Made by a program: the position numbers and the translations under genes. The notes beneath the pieces were generated by a model, which saw only the letters and a program-made list of their open reading frames with translations, ran no database searches and was not told the DNA's origin. From contig JAREIK010000742.1 of assembly GCA_029783825.1 (NCBI GenBank), positions 89,922 through 153,921 of the forward strand: a DNA stretch of 64,000 nucleotides. Direction: 5' to 3'. Of this stretch, positions 12,801 to 23,959 are shown in pieces. Numbering within the stretch: position 1 is the first letter of the stretch; the number at the start of each line of letters is the position of its first letter. Source of the stretch: Sapria himalayana. Lineage: Eukaryota > Streptophyta > Magnoliopsida > Malpighiales > Rafflesiaceae.

Positions 12801-13722
12801 TTTAAATTTCTAATTCTCTTTTTATCACTAAATCTTCTACTTCTTTTATATTTCTATTTATATCACCAAATGTTTCTCTATCACATTTTTTTAACTCAAT
12901 TTTTAATCTTTTCAGCTTAGTGTTTAAAGATTGCACTAGGTTTCTTATAGCCTCTTTGTTCCAAAATACTCTAACCATGTCCGAGATGTTATGATGTAAA
13001 CATCAGGTGTTCTGAAATTTAAAAGAGCTCCTTGTGAATGATATATTTTTAATTTTGATTAAAAGAGAGCTGTGGTCCGAATATGTTCTATATAAATGTT
13101 TTACCTGGGTCGAACCAAATTGCTCTAACCACTTGAAATTAAATAGACCTCTATCTAATCTTGCCCATATAGTACCCTTTTTCTAGTTATTACACTGTGT
13201 AAATTATGAGACTAAAAAATTAGCTTCCATTAAATTAGATTTATCTATGATCTCATTAAATTGAGAAGTAGCTCTCACGTTTGGAGGTCTTCCTCTTTTC
13301 TTTTCTCTGATGTTCCTTACTAAATTAAAATTTCCACCTATTATCCTTGGCTAATTTTCCATGGCTAATCTTTTCATTTCTACTAATTGTTCTATTCCTT
13401 CATCATTTTTATATTTAGCAAATATTACTATTATTATTTCTTTTTCCTCTTGACTTAAGCTAAAGTTTATTAGTTGATCTATTTCTTTTAAGATTTTTAT
13501 ATTTAAATTTTTTTTCCATATTATCTAGATCTTTCCATTATTATTAGAATACCCCTGCTCAAAGCCAAGGAGTTTTTTATATTTTCCTAGTTGATCTCTA
13601 TCCACCATAGACTCAGTTAATGCTATTATATTGGTTTTGTGCATATATATCAATATTTTTATTCTATTTCTTGAGGAGAGATTAGCAACTCCTCTTATAT
13701 TCTAGTAAAAATAATTATACAT
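9819..13722 (-). pseudogene. LINE-B ORF2 (broken)
   Basis: Decayed ORF2. The start is taken as the ATG at 13722, followed by MYNYFY, a stop, then NIRGVANLSSRNRIK, the conserved endonuclease start. The RT palm is readable at 11927-12244 (LISLCNLIYKILAKILQNRL and LDLSRAFDRVEWD). The catalytic box near 11685 reads VYANDVVIFTN, so one Asp of the YADD pair is Asn. The thumb region is hit by a run of 15 C at 11363-11377. A zinc-finger-like SRCDCC remnant lies near 10690-10705. The RNase H end is open at 9819-10058 (IFREENALADMLAKEG), ending LPYIRRIKAPQP. Many stops and frameshifts; not functional. Confidence 0.88.
11363..11377. repeat. Poly-C run (15 C) in the LINE-B RT
   Basis: Fifteen C in a row on the plus strand, at the place where LINE-D has a short CCCCCCC (near 25510). 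It is slippage growth of a coding homopolymer, or possibly a sequencing or assembly length error. Confidence 0.8.
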
Positions 13723-15159
13723 TATTCACAGATTTTGCATGCGCTCTAGTAGTGCATTTAGTTTCATATGTCTTGTTTAAATATTTTTTCATGTTTCTTG
13801 GTTTTTTAACGAACTTAAATCTCCCCCTCTCTCACCTTTCCATTTCCTTCCCAATTGAATTGCCATGATTTTTATTTCTTCAATTACCCATTCTCTATTT
13901 TCCATTTTTTGTTTAAATTTTTCTAGGTTTATATCATCTTTAGTGCGCCTCACATTCTGCCCACCTTCTTTCTCTTTCATGTTAAAAGTTATAGAGCTTC
14001 TCACTTTTATTTCCTCTTTCGAGAAGTCTTCTATAGCCACTGCCCATCCTTTATTTTTTTTTAGTTTTATTTTTCATTTGTAGCTTTGTTCTTCTATTTA
14101 GGTCTGCAATTTTTTTAAACATTTATCTCCTCCTTATACTCTTTACATTCTCAACTGATCTAACTTTCTCTTCACTCACATTCTTGTATTCTATTAGCTT
14201 TACCTCTTCTACCTCACTATTTTGTAATTCAGAATGTAATTCTGTTTGTACCGATTGCATGTTTTGGGCCTTTTTTTGATATTGAACTATCTCTCTCCCC
14301 CTAACTACCTTCATTTTCGTCCTTTCCATTCTCTGCCTACCTTTTGTTCTTCTTTTGTTCACTATATAGCTCTCTATATTGTGACCCATTTTCTTACAGC
14401 ATGAACAATATGCTGGGAGGTATTCTAGAACCACTTGTTGCCAGAAGTCTCTCCCTTCAATATCTTCTATCCATATGTGATTAATAGGTGGCTCTTGCAA
14501 GTCAGTTTCCACCTAGACCCATGTGCCCTTGGTCTTGAGAGTGTGGTAGTTGCGCCATCAAGAACAAGAGGAGAACCAAGCGTATGGGCGATATGATATA
14601 GAGCATATTTATCAAATAAATGTATCGGTAGCATAGGAGATAAAAACCATATCAGGGCCACAGCAGATTCTTCCTTCATAGTGAAATTAGGTGTCCATTT
14701 GAATGTTCTCATGGGATAACCCATGATATACCAGACACCTTTAAGCCATAAACGATGATATTCATCTTCAGTATATAGTTGCACCAAAATGTGCATCTCA
14801 TTGATGAGTCCAATTTTTATAATCATTTTCAGCTTATGCGATTCAAAGAAAGCATGAATTTCATCAATATGTGGTCGGCCATGTGAAAACTTACCCACAA
14901 GAGAGTGTTTATGAGGCTTGGTAAGATTTTGAATATCCTCGGACGAAAATAGTATTGAGGGTTCCTCGGCATTTTTGGCATGAATGTCTGAGAAACATGA
15001 TAGGAGGCATGCATTATTTTTAATAAATGAGGAAAAAAATTTCTTATGATTTACGTAATCAATTTGCTTCAAAATGAGCTTAAAAACAACTTCTTCCTCC
15101 CCAAAATTTGTAGTTTCTCTCTCTAGAAAACTTTGTTTCTCTCTAGAAGTTGAGAGCAT
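13715..15159 (-). pseudogene. LINE-B ORF1: DUF4283/CCHC protein (broken)
   Basis: ORF1 remnant. The first 200 or so codons are open and give a good DUF4283 domain: LVGKFSHGRP, VWYIMGYPMRTFKWTPNF, LPIHLFDKYALYHIAHTLG. The initiator matching LINE-G's MEHFDYL is not kept; the ATG at 15159 is the first available. The knuckle near 14385 reads YCSCCKKMGHNIESY, with the last zinc ligand changed to Tyr. After a frame change the C-terminal region continues at 14123-14512 and 13789-14040, and the end reads KCTTRAHAKSVNNV. The stop overlaps the ORF2 ATG by 8 bases (13715-13722). Confidence 0.85.
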
Positions 15160-15180
15160 TTCAAAAACCACAAAAAATTT

Positions 15181-15498
15181 TTTTTTTTCTTCTTATTATT
15201 CATCATAATCATAATCATCATCATCTTCTTCTTCATCCTTTTCTTCTTCATCATCTTCATCATCAGCATCATCATCATCATCATCATCTTCTACTACTAC
15301 TACTTCTTCTTCTACTACTACTACTTCTTCTTATACTACTACTACTTCTTCTTCTTCTTCCTCTTCCTCTTCTTCTTCTTCCTCATCCTCTTCTTCTTCT
15401 TCTTCCTCTTTTTTTTTTCTTCTTCTTCTTCCCCCTCCTCCTCCTCCTCCTCCTCCTTCCCCCTCATCATCATCATCAGCATCTTCTTCATCTTCTTT
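15181..15498. repeat. TTC/TCA/TAC microsatellite, tail of LINE-C
   Basis: About 320 bases, the shortest complete array in the window. It mixes TCA, TAC, TTC and CTC blocks, each locally pure. It starts with a T run next to the 5' end of LINE-B and ends at the 3' box of LINE-C. Confidence 0.92.
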
Positions 15499-15691
15499 TG
15501 AAAAGATTTTTTTATTAAAATTAGCTCTCTCCTTTGGTAGAGGAATACCATTTTTACAACCTACTTACTTGCTACCCGATACCCTTTACATCCTTTCTAA
15601 CCACCTATATACCTCTATCAATTATCCATGTATACTACTTGATATTATGACTATGTTGTGATTATAATCTTTATCTTTTTGAATGTATCCT

Positions 15692-15921
15692 TCGATTTCC
15701 TTCCTCTCTCTCGTTAGCCTCTTTTGCTGACTCCTCTTAGCCTTTTTTGATGTTTCTCGATATCCTCTTTTGGTCCCTCCCAATATTCTCTTTTACTGAC
15801 TCCCAATAGCCTTTTTTGGTGCCTTAGAATTGCTTCTTTTGTTGCCTTCCGATAGCTTTCTTTCCTCTCTCACCTTAGCCTCTTTCACTGCATTTCCTTA
15901 TCCTCTTTTGTCCCTCCCTCT
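15692..15921. repeat. 23-base tandem repeat, about 10 copies
   Basis: Exactly phased 23-base units from 15692 to 15921, for example starting at 15715, 15738, 15761 and 15784. They are diverged from each other but share TAGCCTCTTTTG then a C/T-rich half. They lie in the 3' UTR of LINE-C. LINE-B has four copies at the matching place. Confidence 0.88.
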
Positions 15922-16143
15922 TGCCTCTTAACAACTTCTATTCTGTAAGTAAGAACATGATATGTCTCTTCATTTGATGAGCCCCTTCTCCCTTTTTCAT
16001 GCATGATTGTCAGCTTTGTATTGCATATTAACTTTTATCATTTTGCCCAGCTTGTATACCAAACAAGTACATCATTCTGCATATCTAAAATACCATTTCT
16101 CTGCCTTGCCTTTACCCTTTTCAAAAAAAAAATATATATATAT

Positions 16144-16201
<58 letters not shown>

Positions 16202-16925
16202 TATCAATAACATCTTTTAATCCTTGTTGCTTTGATTTTTCTGCTTCCTGTTGTTCACTTTCAATGCTTTCATCCTTGTATATGAGTTGGCTTCCTCCAT
16301 CTTTTTGTTAAGAGCTGATTCTTCAGTGCCCTCCACTTATTTTGCATTGCTACACTACTATGGCTCCATACAAATGCTTTTAAATAACACAGACATTGCT
16401 AGAACATCAGGTTGCTGTAACTCCATTGTAACATATACTCAATGAATTAAAAATATAGACTCCGCGGACAAACAAAGCAAACTAAAAGTACCCACAAACA
16501 TTTCAATTAATCTAGAGATTTATAAACATTAAAACATCCTCTATCCTTGATCTAGCCATGCTGCTTTTTCTTTGACCTTTTTGATTGCATGCAAAAAAAT
16601 AAAACTTCTACATTCTTATAATTACACAACCCATTCTCGATGCCCCTTCCCATAACATGTTTGAGAAGCCTTGCTTTTTTCCTGGCTTTGACGTTACTTC
16701 TATGCTTTACACTTGCAAAAAATCTGAAAATTTTGTCTAATAGAATCTACCCATCTTAAGGTAGTCTCTGTGTTCTATAAGAATGATCATTCGTTTAGAT
16801 CGCCCCTCAGGACCAGGATGAATTTATGGCTATAACAGTTACTTGCATTTACTTAGTATCAAAATTATATTAAGCAAACAAAACCTTTTAATCTTAATAA
16901 TGTAAATTTTCAAATAACCAAAAAC
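15922..16925 (-). other. Rest of the LINE-C 3' UTR
   Basis: Non-coding. It contains a compound (TA)n(CA)n(TA)n microsatellite at 16132-16201 and the CCCCTCAGGACCAGG box at 16803-16817, about 110 bases past the ORF2 stop. Confidence 0.7.
16132..16201. repeat. Compound (TA)(CA)(TA) microsatellite
   Basis: A run of TA, then about 20 CA units, then TA again, inside the 3' UTR of LINE-C. Confidence 0.95.
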
Positions 16926-18832
16926 TTATTCTTTAATTTTATTAATATAAGGAAGATTTTCACTGTTCAACTTTATTATGCCTCTGTATTTTTCTGGTAT
17001 GCTCCCTTCATTATAATCCTGAAATCCTCTAATTTTTTCTTCCTTGGCAAGTCTATCGGCTAATGCGTTGGTCATTCTGTAGATATGTTTTATAGTAAAA
17101 TCTAATGTATTTATTTCTTGTAATATTTCTTCTATTTCGTCCTCATATTTTGACATTATCGCCTTTTTATTAATTAAATTTACCATAGTTTTCTAATCTA
17201 TTTGAATATCTATCTTTTTTATATCTTTCTCTATACATATTCTTATCCCCTCTCTTAATGCTAGAATCTCTGCATGTAATGCCGATGATGCTTGAAACTT
17301 CCTTGTGAAAGCTAAAATTAACTTTCCTTTAGAGTTTTTTATAGCCCCACCTCTTCCTGTTGCTCCCATATCCCTATTAAAGCTACCATCCATGTTTAAA
17401 TCCATTATTTCTTTCGATGTTTTTTCCCATTTTATTCTTATTGTTTTAAATCATTTTTGTTGTTGTACTTTTAAATTCCAAAATTTCAATGTTTCCTTAT
17501 CTACCTTCATTCCATGCATGCTTAGCAGGCTTGATTCTAAAATTTTACTTTGTTTCCTCCTTTATGTCTATCCAGATAATCTATGCAAACATGTTATGTC
17601 CTTCAAATATACTTTTATTTATGGCCTTCCAGATGCATCAAATAGCTATAAATGGGATATTATTTTTAATCCATTTCTGCGACTTTTTTAAGGCTTTCAG
17701 CTTAATCCATTTTTGAAGGCTGCATTTTAAAGTGAATTGTTCCTATTTTATTTTCATTTCTGCTCCTAATCTATTCCATATTTCTGCTGCTACTTTTCCA
17801 AGTGAGAAAAGTTGATCCAGGGTTTCCACCTCATTTGTGCAACAATCACATCTAGATACTAGCTGAATCCCCTTCTTCTATAAGTTATTATAAATTGGTA
17901 TAATATTTGATAAAACTTTCTACATAAAAGTTTTAATTTTTTGTGGATTATCATTGTTCCAGACCCATTTAAATAGTATTTGCTCATCTTGTTACTTTCT
18001 TATTATATTTTTAACCGATTTGAGAGAGAATGTTCCTACCGAACTTAATTTCCATCTCCATCCTTTTCTAGTATGTTTTGAATATTTTTCAACTAAATCT
18101 TTTTTCTTGAGCATTTGTGTCCAAACCTATGTATTTTTCCTTTTGTTTTTTACTCTATTGATATAATCATTTATACAAAACTTAGCCCCCATAAATTCAG
18201 ACCATAAGCTATCATTTTTTAACTTCCACCATCTTTTGCTTGCCCATGTTTTGGCTAATTCATTAAGATTGACAAAGCCCAAATATGCTTCTTGAAAAGG
18301 GAAGCATAAATCCCTCCATTTTTTTCAAAGGTAATTTATATTTACCCTCTTTTTTATCCCACAAAAAGTTAGCTATATCATTTTCTATCTATTTAATGAA
18401 CTTACCCGGGGGTTGAATAATCATAATATTATGCATTAATGAACTTTCTAAAACATATTTTATTAATGTTATTCTCCCCCATACTTAAATATTCCTCCTT
18501 CCATCCCGATATTTTCTTTTTTAGTTTAATTATTAAAAATTTAAAATATTCAATCTTTAGCTAACCTTAATAGACTGGACAACCCAAATAGATAATTTCT
18601 CCTTATTTATAAGATAAATCTGTTATATTTTTAATTTTATGAATCAATGTAGTAAGGGCCTTAAAAGTTATCATATATTGGCATTTTCTCATGTTTAATT
18701 TTTGGCATGTTTCTTATTCCATGCATTTTAATAAGTCCATAACATTATGTAATGATCTACCACCTCAATTAGTGAAGATCATTACATCATCTACATATGC
18801 TAAGCAACTCACCAATGGAGTATTTTTTTGGT
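16926..18832 (-). pseudogene. LINE-C ORF2 3' part: RT end, zinc finger, RNase H (broken)
   Basis: The fragment begins at the RT catalytic box, which reads CLAYVDDVMIFTN in the minus strand near 18780-18810. It continues through the thumb and connector (stops and frameshifts) and a zinc-finger-like SRCDCC remnant near 17850, to RNase H. RNase H is open at 17193-17405 (LNMDGSFNRDMGATGRGGA, HAEILALREG, IQID). After one stop it is open again at 16926-17186 (IYRMTNALADRLAKEE). The catalytic acidic residues are kept, but the missing 5' half leaves no endonuclease and no RT fingers. Confidence 0.85.
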
Positions 18833-19474
18833 TCTTCTTCTTCTTTTTCATATTCTTCATCCTCATCCTCTTCTTCGTATTCTTCTTCATCATCCTCCTC
18901 CTCTTCTTCTTCTTCCTCCTCTTTCTCTTCTCCTTCTTCTTCTTCTTCTTCCTCTTCCTCTTCATCTTTATCATCATCATCTTCTTCCTCTTCCTCTTCT
19001 TGTACTACTACTACTTTTTCTTCCTCTTTCCATTCTTCTTCTTCTTCTTCCTCTTTCACTTCTTCTTCTTCTTCTTCCTCTTCTTCTTTTTATTCTTCTT
19101 TTTGTTCATCTTCCGCATCTTCTTCTTCTTTTTCTTCTTCTTCTTTCTCCTCCTCCTCCTCTTCTTCTTCTTCTTCTTCTTCCCCACTCATCTTTTCTTT
19201 TTCTTCTTCTTATCCTTCTTCTGCCCCTCTCCTTATTCTTCTTCTCCCTCTTCTTCTTCTTCTTACCCCAATTCTTCTTCTTCTTCTTCCTACTCATCAT
19301 CACCTTCTTCTTCCACCTCTTCTTCTTCTTCCCCCTCTTCTTCTTCTTCTTCCTACTCATAATCATCATCTTCTTCCCCCTTTTCTTATTCTTATTCTTA
19401 TTCTTTCTTCCACCTTTTCTTCTACTTCTTCTTCCCCCTCTTTTCTTTTTCTTCTCCCCCCTCTTCTTATACTT

Positions 19475-19509
<35 letters not shown>

Positions 19510-19990
19510 TCTTCTTCATCTTCTTCTTCTTATTCGTCTTCTTCTTGTTCATCATCATCATCTTCTTCTTTTTCTTCTTTCCACTCTTCTTCTTTTTCTT
19601 CTTCTTTTTCTTCTTCTTCTTCTTCTTCTCCTTATTCTTCTTCTACTTACCCCTCTTCTTATTTTTCTTCTTTTTTTTCTTCTTTTACTTCCCACTTATT
19701 ATCATATTCTTCTTCTTCTTTGCCCTCTTCTTCTTCATCTTCTTCTTCCACCTCTTCTTCTTCTTCTTCTTCTTTTTCTTCTTTCCCCCCTCCTCTTCTT
19801 CTTCTTTTCCCCCTCTTCTTCTTCTTCTTCCCCCTCATCATCATCATCATCATCATCATCATCTTCTTCTTCTTCTTCTTCTTCTTCTTCTTCTTCTTCT
19901 TCTTCTTCTTCTTCTTCTTTTTTTCCTACTTCTTCTCCTTCTAACCCCTCTTCTTCTTCTTCTTCTTCTTATTCTTCTTCTTCTTCCCCC

Positions 19991-20027
<37 letters not shown>

Positions 20028-22776
20028 TATCTTCTTCTTCTTCTTCTACTACTACTTCTTCTTATTCTTCTTCTTCTGCTTATTATTATTATTATTATTA
20101 TTCTTCTTCTTCTTCTTTTTCTTCTTCTTCTTCTTCTTCTGCTTCTTCTACTTCTTCTTATTATTCTTCTTCCACATCTTTTTTTTATTTCTTCTTCTGC
20201 TTCTTCTTCTTCTTCTTCTTCTTCTGCTTCTTCTTCTGCTTCTTCTTCTTCTTCTTCTTCTTCTTCTTCTCTTTCTTTTTCTTCTTTTCCTTCTTCTCCT
20301 TCTTCGTCTTATTCTTCTTCTTCTTCTTTTTCTTCTTCTTCTGCTTCTTCATCTTCTTATTCTTCTTCTTCTTCTTTCTCTTATTCTTCTTCTTCTTCTT
20401 CTTTTTCTTCTTCATCTTATTATTATTATTATCATTATTCTTCCTCTTATTCTTATTCTTCTTATTCTTGTTCTTCTTCTTCTTTTGGTTCTTCATCTTA
20501 TTATTATTATTATTCTTCTTCTTCTCCTCTTATTCTTATTCTTATTCTTCTTCTTCTCCTTCTTCTTCTTCTTTTGCTTCTTCTTCTTCTTCTTCTTCTT
20601 CTACTTCGTCTACTTGTTCTTTTGCTTCTTCTTCTACATCATCATCATCATCTTCTTCTTCTTCTTCTTCTTCTGCTTATTCTTCTTCTGCTTCTTCTTC
20701 TTCTTCATCTCTTTCTTTTTCATCCTCTTCTTCTCTTTCTTCTTCTTCTTCTTCTTCTTCTTCATCTTATTCTTTTTTTTTCTTCTTCTTCCTCCTCTTT
20801 ATCGTCTAGTTCTTCATCTTATTCATCTTCTTCTTCCGCTTCCTCTTCTTCTTCTTTTTCTTCTAATTCTTCTTCTACTTCCTCTTATTATTATTATTAT
20901 TATTATTCTTCTTCTTCTTCTTCTTCCTCTTCCTCTTCTTTTTCTTCTTCGTCTTCTTCCTCTTCTTCTTCTTCTTCCACTTCTTCTTCTTTTTCTACTT
21001 CTTCATCCTCCTCTTCATCATCATCATCTTCTTCATCTACTTCTTTCCCTCATCTTATTCTTCCTCTTCTTCTTCTACGTCTTCTTCTTCTTCTTCTTTT
21101 CTTCTTCTTGTTCATCATCTTCTTCTTCCGCTTCTTCTTTCTCTTCCCCCTCTTTTCTTCTTCCTCCTACTCATCTTCGTCTTCTTCCCCCTCTTCTTCT
21201 TGTTAATCTTCTTCTTCCCCTTCTTTTTCTTCTTCCTCTTTTTCTTCTTCTTCTTCTCATCTTCTTCTTCTTTTCTTCTTCTACCCCTCTTCTTCTTCTG
21301 CCCCTCTTCTTCTTCTTCTTCTCCCTCTTCTTCTTCTTCTTCTTCTTCTCCCTCTTCTTCTTCTTCTTCTTCTTCTTCTTCTTCTTCTTCGTCTTCCTAC
21401 TCATCATCATCATCATCATCTTCTTTTTATTCCCCCTATTCTTCTTCTTCCCACTCTTCATCATCATCATCTTCTTCTTTTTCTTCTCCCTATTCTTCTT
21501 CTTCTTCTTCATTCTTTCTCTTTTTTTTCTTCCTTTCTTCTTCTACCCCCCCCTCTTCTTCTTCTTCCCCCTTCTTCTTCTTTTTCTTCTTCTTCTTCTC
21601 CTTCTTCTTCTCCCCCCCCCCCCCCTTCTTCTTTTTCTTCCCCATCTTCTTCTTCTTCTTCTTCTTCTTCTTCCCCCTCTGCTTCTTCTTCTTCCACCTC
21701 TTCTTCCTCTTCTTCTTCTTCTTCCCCCTCTACTACTTCTTCTTCTTCTCACTCTACTTCTTCTTCTTCTTACCCCCCTCATCTTCTTCTTCCCCCATTT
21801 CTACTTGTTCATCTTCTTCTTCCCCCTCCTCTTCCTCTTCTTATTCTACTTCTTCCCCCTCATCTTCTTCTACTTCTTCCTACTCATCATCATCTTCTTA
21901 TTGTTTTTATTCTTCCCCCTCTTCTTATTCTTCTTCTTCTTTTTCTTCTTCTTCCCCCTATTCTTTTTTTTTCTTCTTCCACCACTTCTTCGTCTTCTTA
22001 TTTTTCCGACTCTTCTTTTTTTTTTCTTCTTCTTCCCCCTCTTCTTATTCCCCCTCTTCTTCTTCTTCTTATTCCCTTTCTTCTTCTTCTTCTTTTCCCC
22101 CACTTCTTCTTCTTCTTCCCCCTCTTCTTCTTCTTCTTCTTCTTCTTCTTCTTGTTCTTTTTCCACCTCTTCTTCTTCTTCTTCTTCTTCTTCTTCATCT
22201 TGATCATCATCATCATCATTTTCTTCTTTTTTTTTCTTCTTCTTCTTCTTCTTCTTCCTTCTTCTTCTTCTTTTTTTCTTAATCATCATCATCATCATCA
22301 TCCTCATCATCTACTTCTTCTTCTTCCTCCTCCTCCTCTTCTTCTTCTTCTTCCCCCTCAACTTCTTCTCCTTCTTCCACCACCACTTCTTCTTCTTCTT
22401 CTTCTTCTTCTGCTTCTTCTTCTTCCCCTCTTCTTCTTCTTCTTCTTCTTCTTCTTCTTTTTCCCCCTCTTCTTCTTATTCTTCTTCTTCTTCCCACTCA
22501 TCATCATCATCATCATCATCATCATCTTCCCCATCTTCTTCTTCTTCTTCTTCATATATCATCCCCCTCTTCTTCTTCTTCTCCATATATCATTCCCCTC
22601 TTCTTCTTCTTCTTCTTCACCATCTTCTTCTTCTTCTTCTTCTTCTTCCCCCTCTTCTTCTTCTTCTTCTTCTTCCACCTCATCATTATCATCATCATCT
22701 TCTTCTTCTTCTTCCTCCTCTTCTTCTTCTTCTTCTTCTTTTTCCCCATCATCATCATCATCTTCTTCCCCCTGTT
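18833..22776. repeat. 3.9 kb TTC microsatellite, tail of LINE-D
   Basis: The longest array. It is TTC with interspersed CCCCCTC, TCA blocks (for example 19836-19862, 19988-20027 and 22498-22526), TAC (19480-19505) and TTA (20082-20102 and 20885-20907). It is polypyrimidine on the plus strand throughout. It runs from the truncation point of LINE-C to the 3' end of LINE-D. No gene or other element was seen inside it; the long Ser/Leu/Phe and Lys/Arg frames are repeat translations. Confidence 0.95.
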
Positions 22777-23959
22777 TTTTTTAAAAAAAGGCTTTTATCT
22801 ATTATTAAAGAAAACATAACCCTCACTTGTAGGCGGAGGAAAACCTTTACAACCTCAGAACTCTATTTATAGGACATTACATTTACAGGGCAAGACCCTA
22901 ACCAAAATAACCCAAAATACAGTAATTTATCCTTTGTTAAGTTAACTGTGGCAGAAGCCACTCTCTTTGTGTTCCTTCATATTTATGTAGCAGTGAACAA
23001 GCAGCAGCATGTAGACTTTTCGTAGCAGCAAGTAGACTCATCTCAGCAGCAAGTAGACTCATGGCAACAACAGGCAGCACTCTACATAGGTATATGCAGT
23101 ATGTAAGATTTGTTCCGGCAGCTTCTTTTTTATTCTCCCATCTTCCTTATTTTTTGTTCAGGCGGTTATTGATAAATATGCTCCTTTATTTGATGTTGTA
23201 TCAACATCTGTGTGGAGGCAGCTAATGACAGACAGCAACAAAATCATTCTTAAGGCATCAGGAACATATATATGATATCAGCATGAATTGCTTGAAGCAG
23301 CAGCAAACAGCAGCTAGTTCAAGCGATAGGCAGCATATGGGGATAGTGCTGCCCATGTGATCAGACCTCTATCTCTCATCTTCCCCATGCATCGGGCTCT
23401 TCTCTTCACATACTTTCTAAAAAGTTTCCAGCCATCTTCCTTCCTCGTTTATACACTGCTGAACCTATAAAAAAAACCAAAGAGAAAAAAATGAACGTGC
23501 CTACAAGTCTTGGCACCCTATTACCCTTATCCCTTGTTAAACTTATACAATATTAGACTAAAACTCCACAGAATTATCGAATTCTCCTCCTTAACATCCT
23601 GCAAGGAAAGTCCAAATACATATTTATAGATATGCACTATTCTGCCGAAATGCAGAATTAGCACATCCTGCAATGAATTCTCCTTCATTTATACCCTATT
23701 ATTCTTCTTAACATCCTGCAAGGAAAGTCAAAATACATATTTTAAGATATTCACTATTCTGCCGAAAAGCAGAATTAACACATTTATAACTCTAGTCTGT
23801 ATGGTTCTTTTTTAAATTCAATATTCTAAATTAAGATTTAAGTTTTATTTTATTTTTAAAGATGGCTCAACCTCCACCCTTCCATTCCATTTAATTATGA
23901 GGCAGAAATTCCCTGCAATGTCGAATTCCCGCATGATCCATCAGAAGGTTGAGACTTTG
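22777..23959 (-). other. 3' UTR of LINE-D with duplicated hairpin
   Basis: Non-coding. A segment starting TTAACATCCTGCAAGGAAAG is present twice (from 23591 and from 23708, 117 bases apart). Each copy ends in a perfect small hairpin: TTCTGC-loop-GCAGAA at 23640-23657 and 23757-23774. A short direct repeat AGCAGCAAGTAGACTCAT lies near 23022-23062. Only one unit, without the hairpin, is seen in LINE-E near 31327. Confidence 0.75.

Larger units (their letters stand above)
8549..15180 (-). mobile_element. LINE-B, near full-length L1-clade retrotransposon, decayed
   Basis: About 6.6 kb with the order ORF1, ORF2, 3' UTR and GAA tail on the minus strand. The 5' end again carries two TCTCTAGAA motifs (around 15120-15128 and 15140-15148) next to the array at 15181. 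The 3' end carries the shared box at 8549-8625. By ORF2 end sequence and 3' UTR (23-base repeats, CCTCAGGACC box) it is closest to LINE-C. Both ORFs are heavily broken, so this is an old copy. Confidence 0.9.
15499..18832 (-). mobile_element. LINE-C, 5'-truncated retrotransposon
   Basis: A 3.3 kb copy that starts inside the RT, just upstream of the YADD-type motif, and runs through zinc finger, RNase H and 3' UTR to the GAA tail. The upstream junction is sharp: homology to other copies ends at about 18832 (TATTTTTTTGGTT) and TTC repeat follows at once. 5' truncation is the usual outcome of incomplete target-primed reverse transcription. Its 3' UTR is like that of LINE-B. Confidence 0.88.

Noticed and set aside
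15692..15921. CRISPR-like array
   Set aside because: The 23-base units are contiguous with no unique spacers, in a LINE 3' UTR of a plant.
18797..22300. Very long reading frames rich in Ser, Leu and Phe (plus strand) or Lys, Arg and Glu (minus strand) in the TTC arrays
   Set aside because: They are translations of a triplet repeat in several frames at once. They have no start context and no non-repeat sequence.
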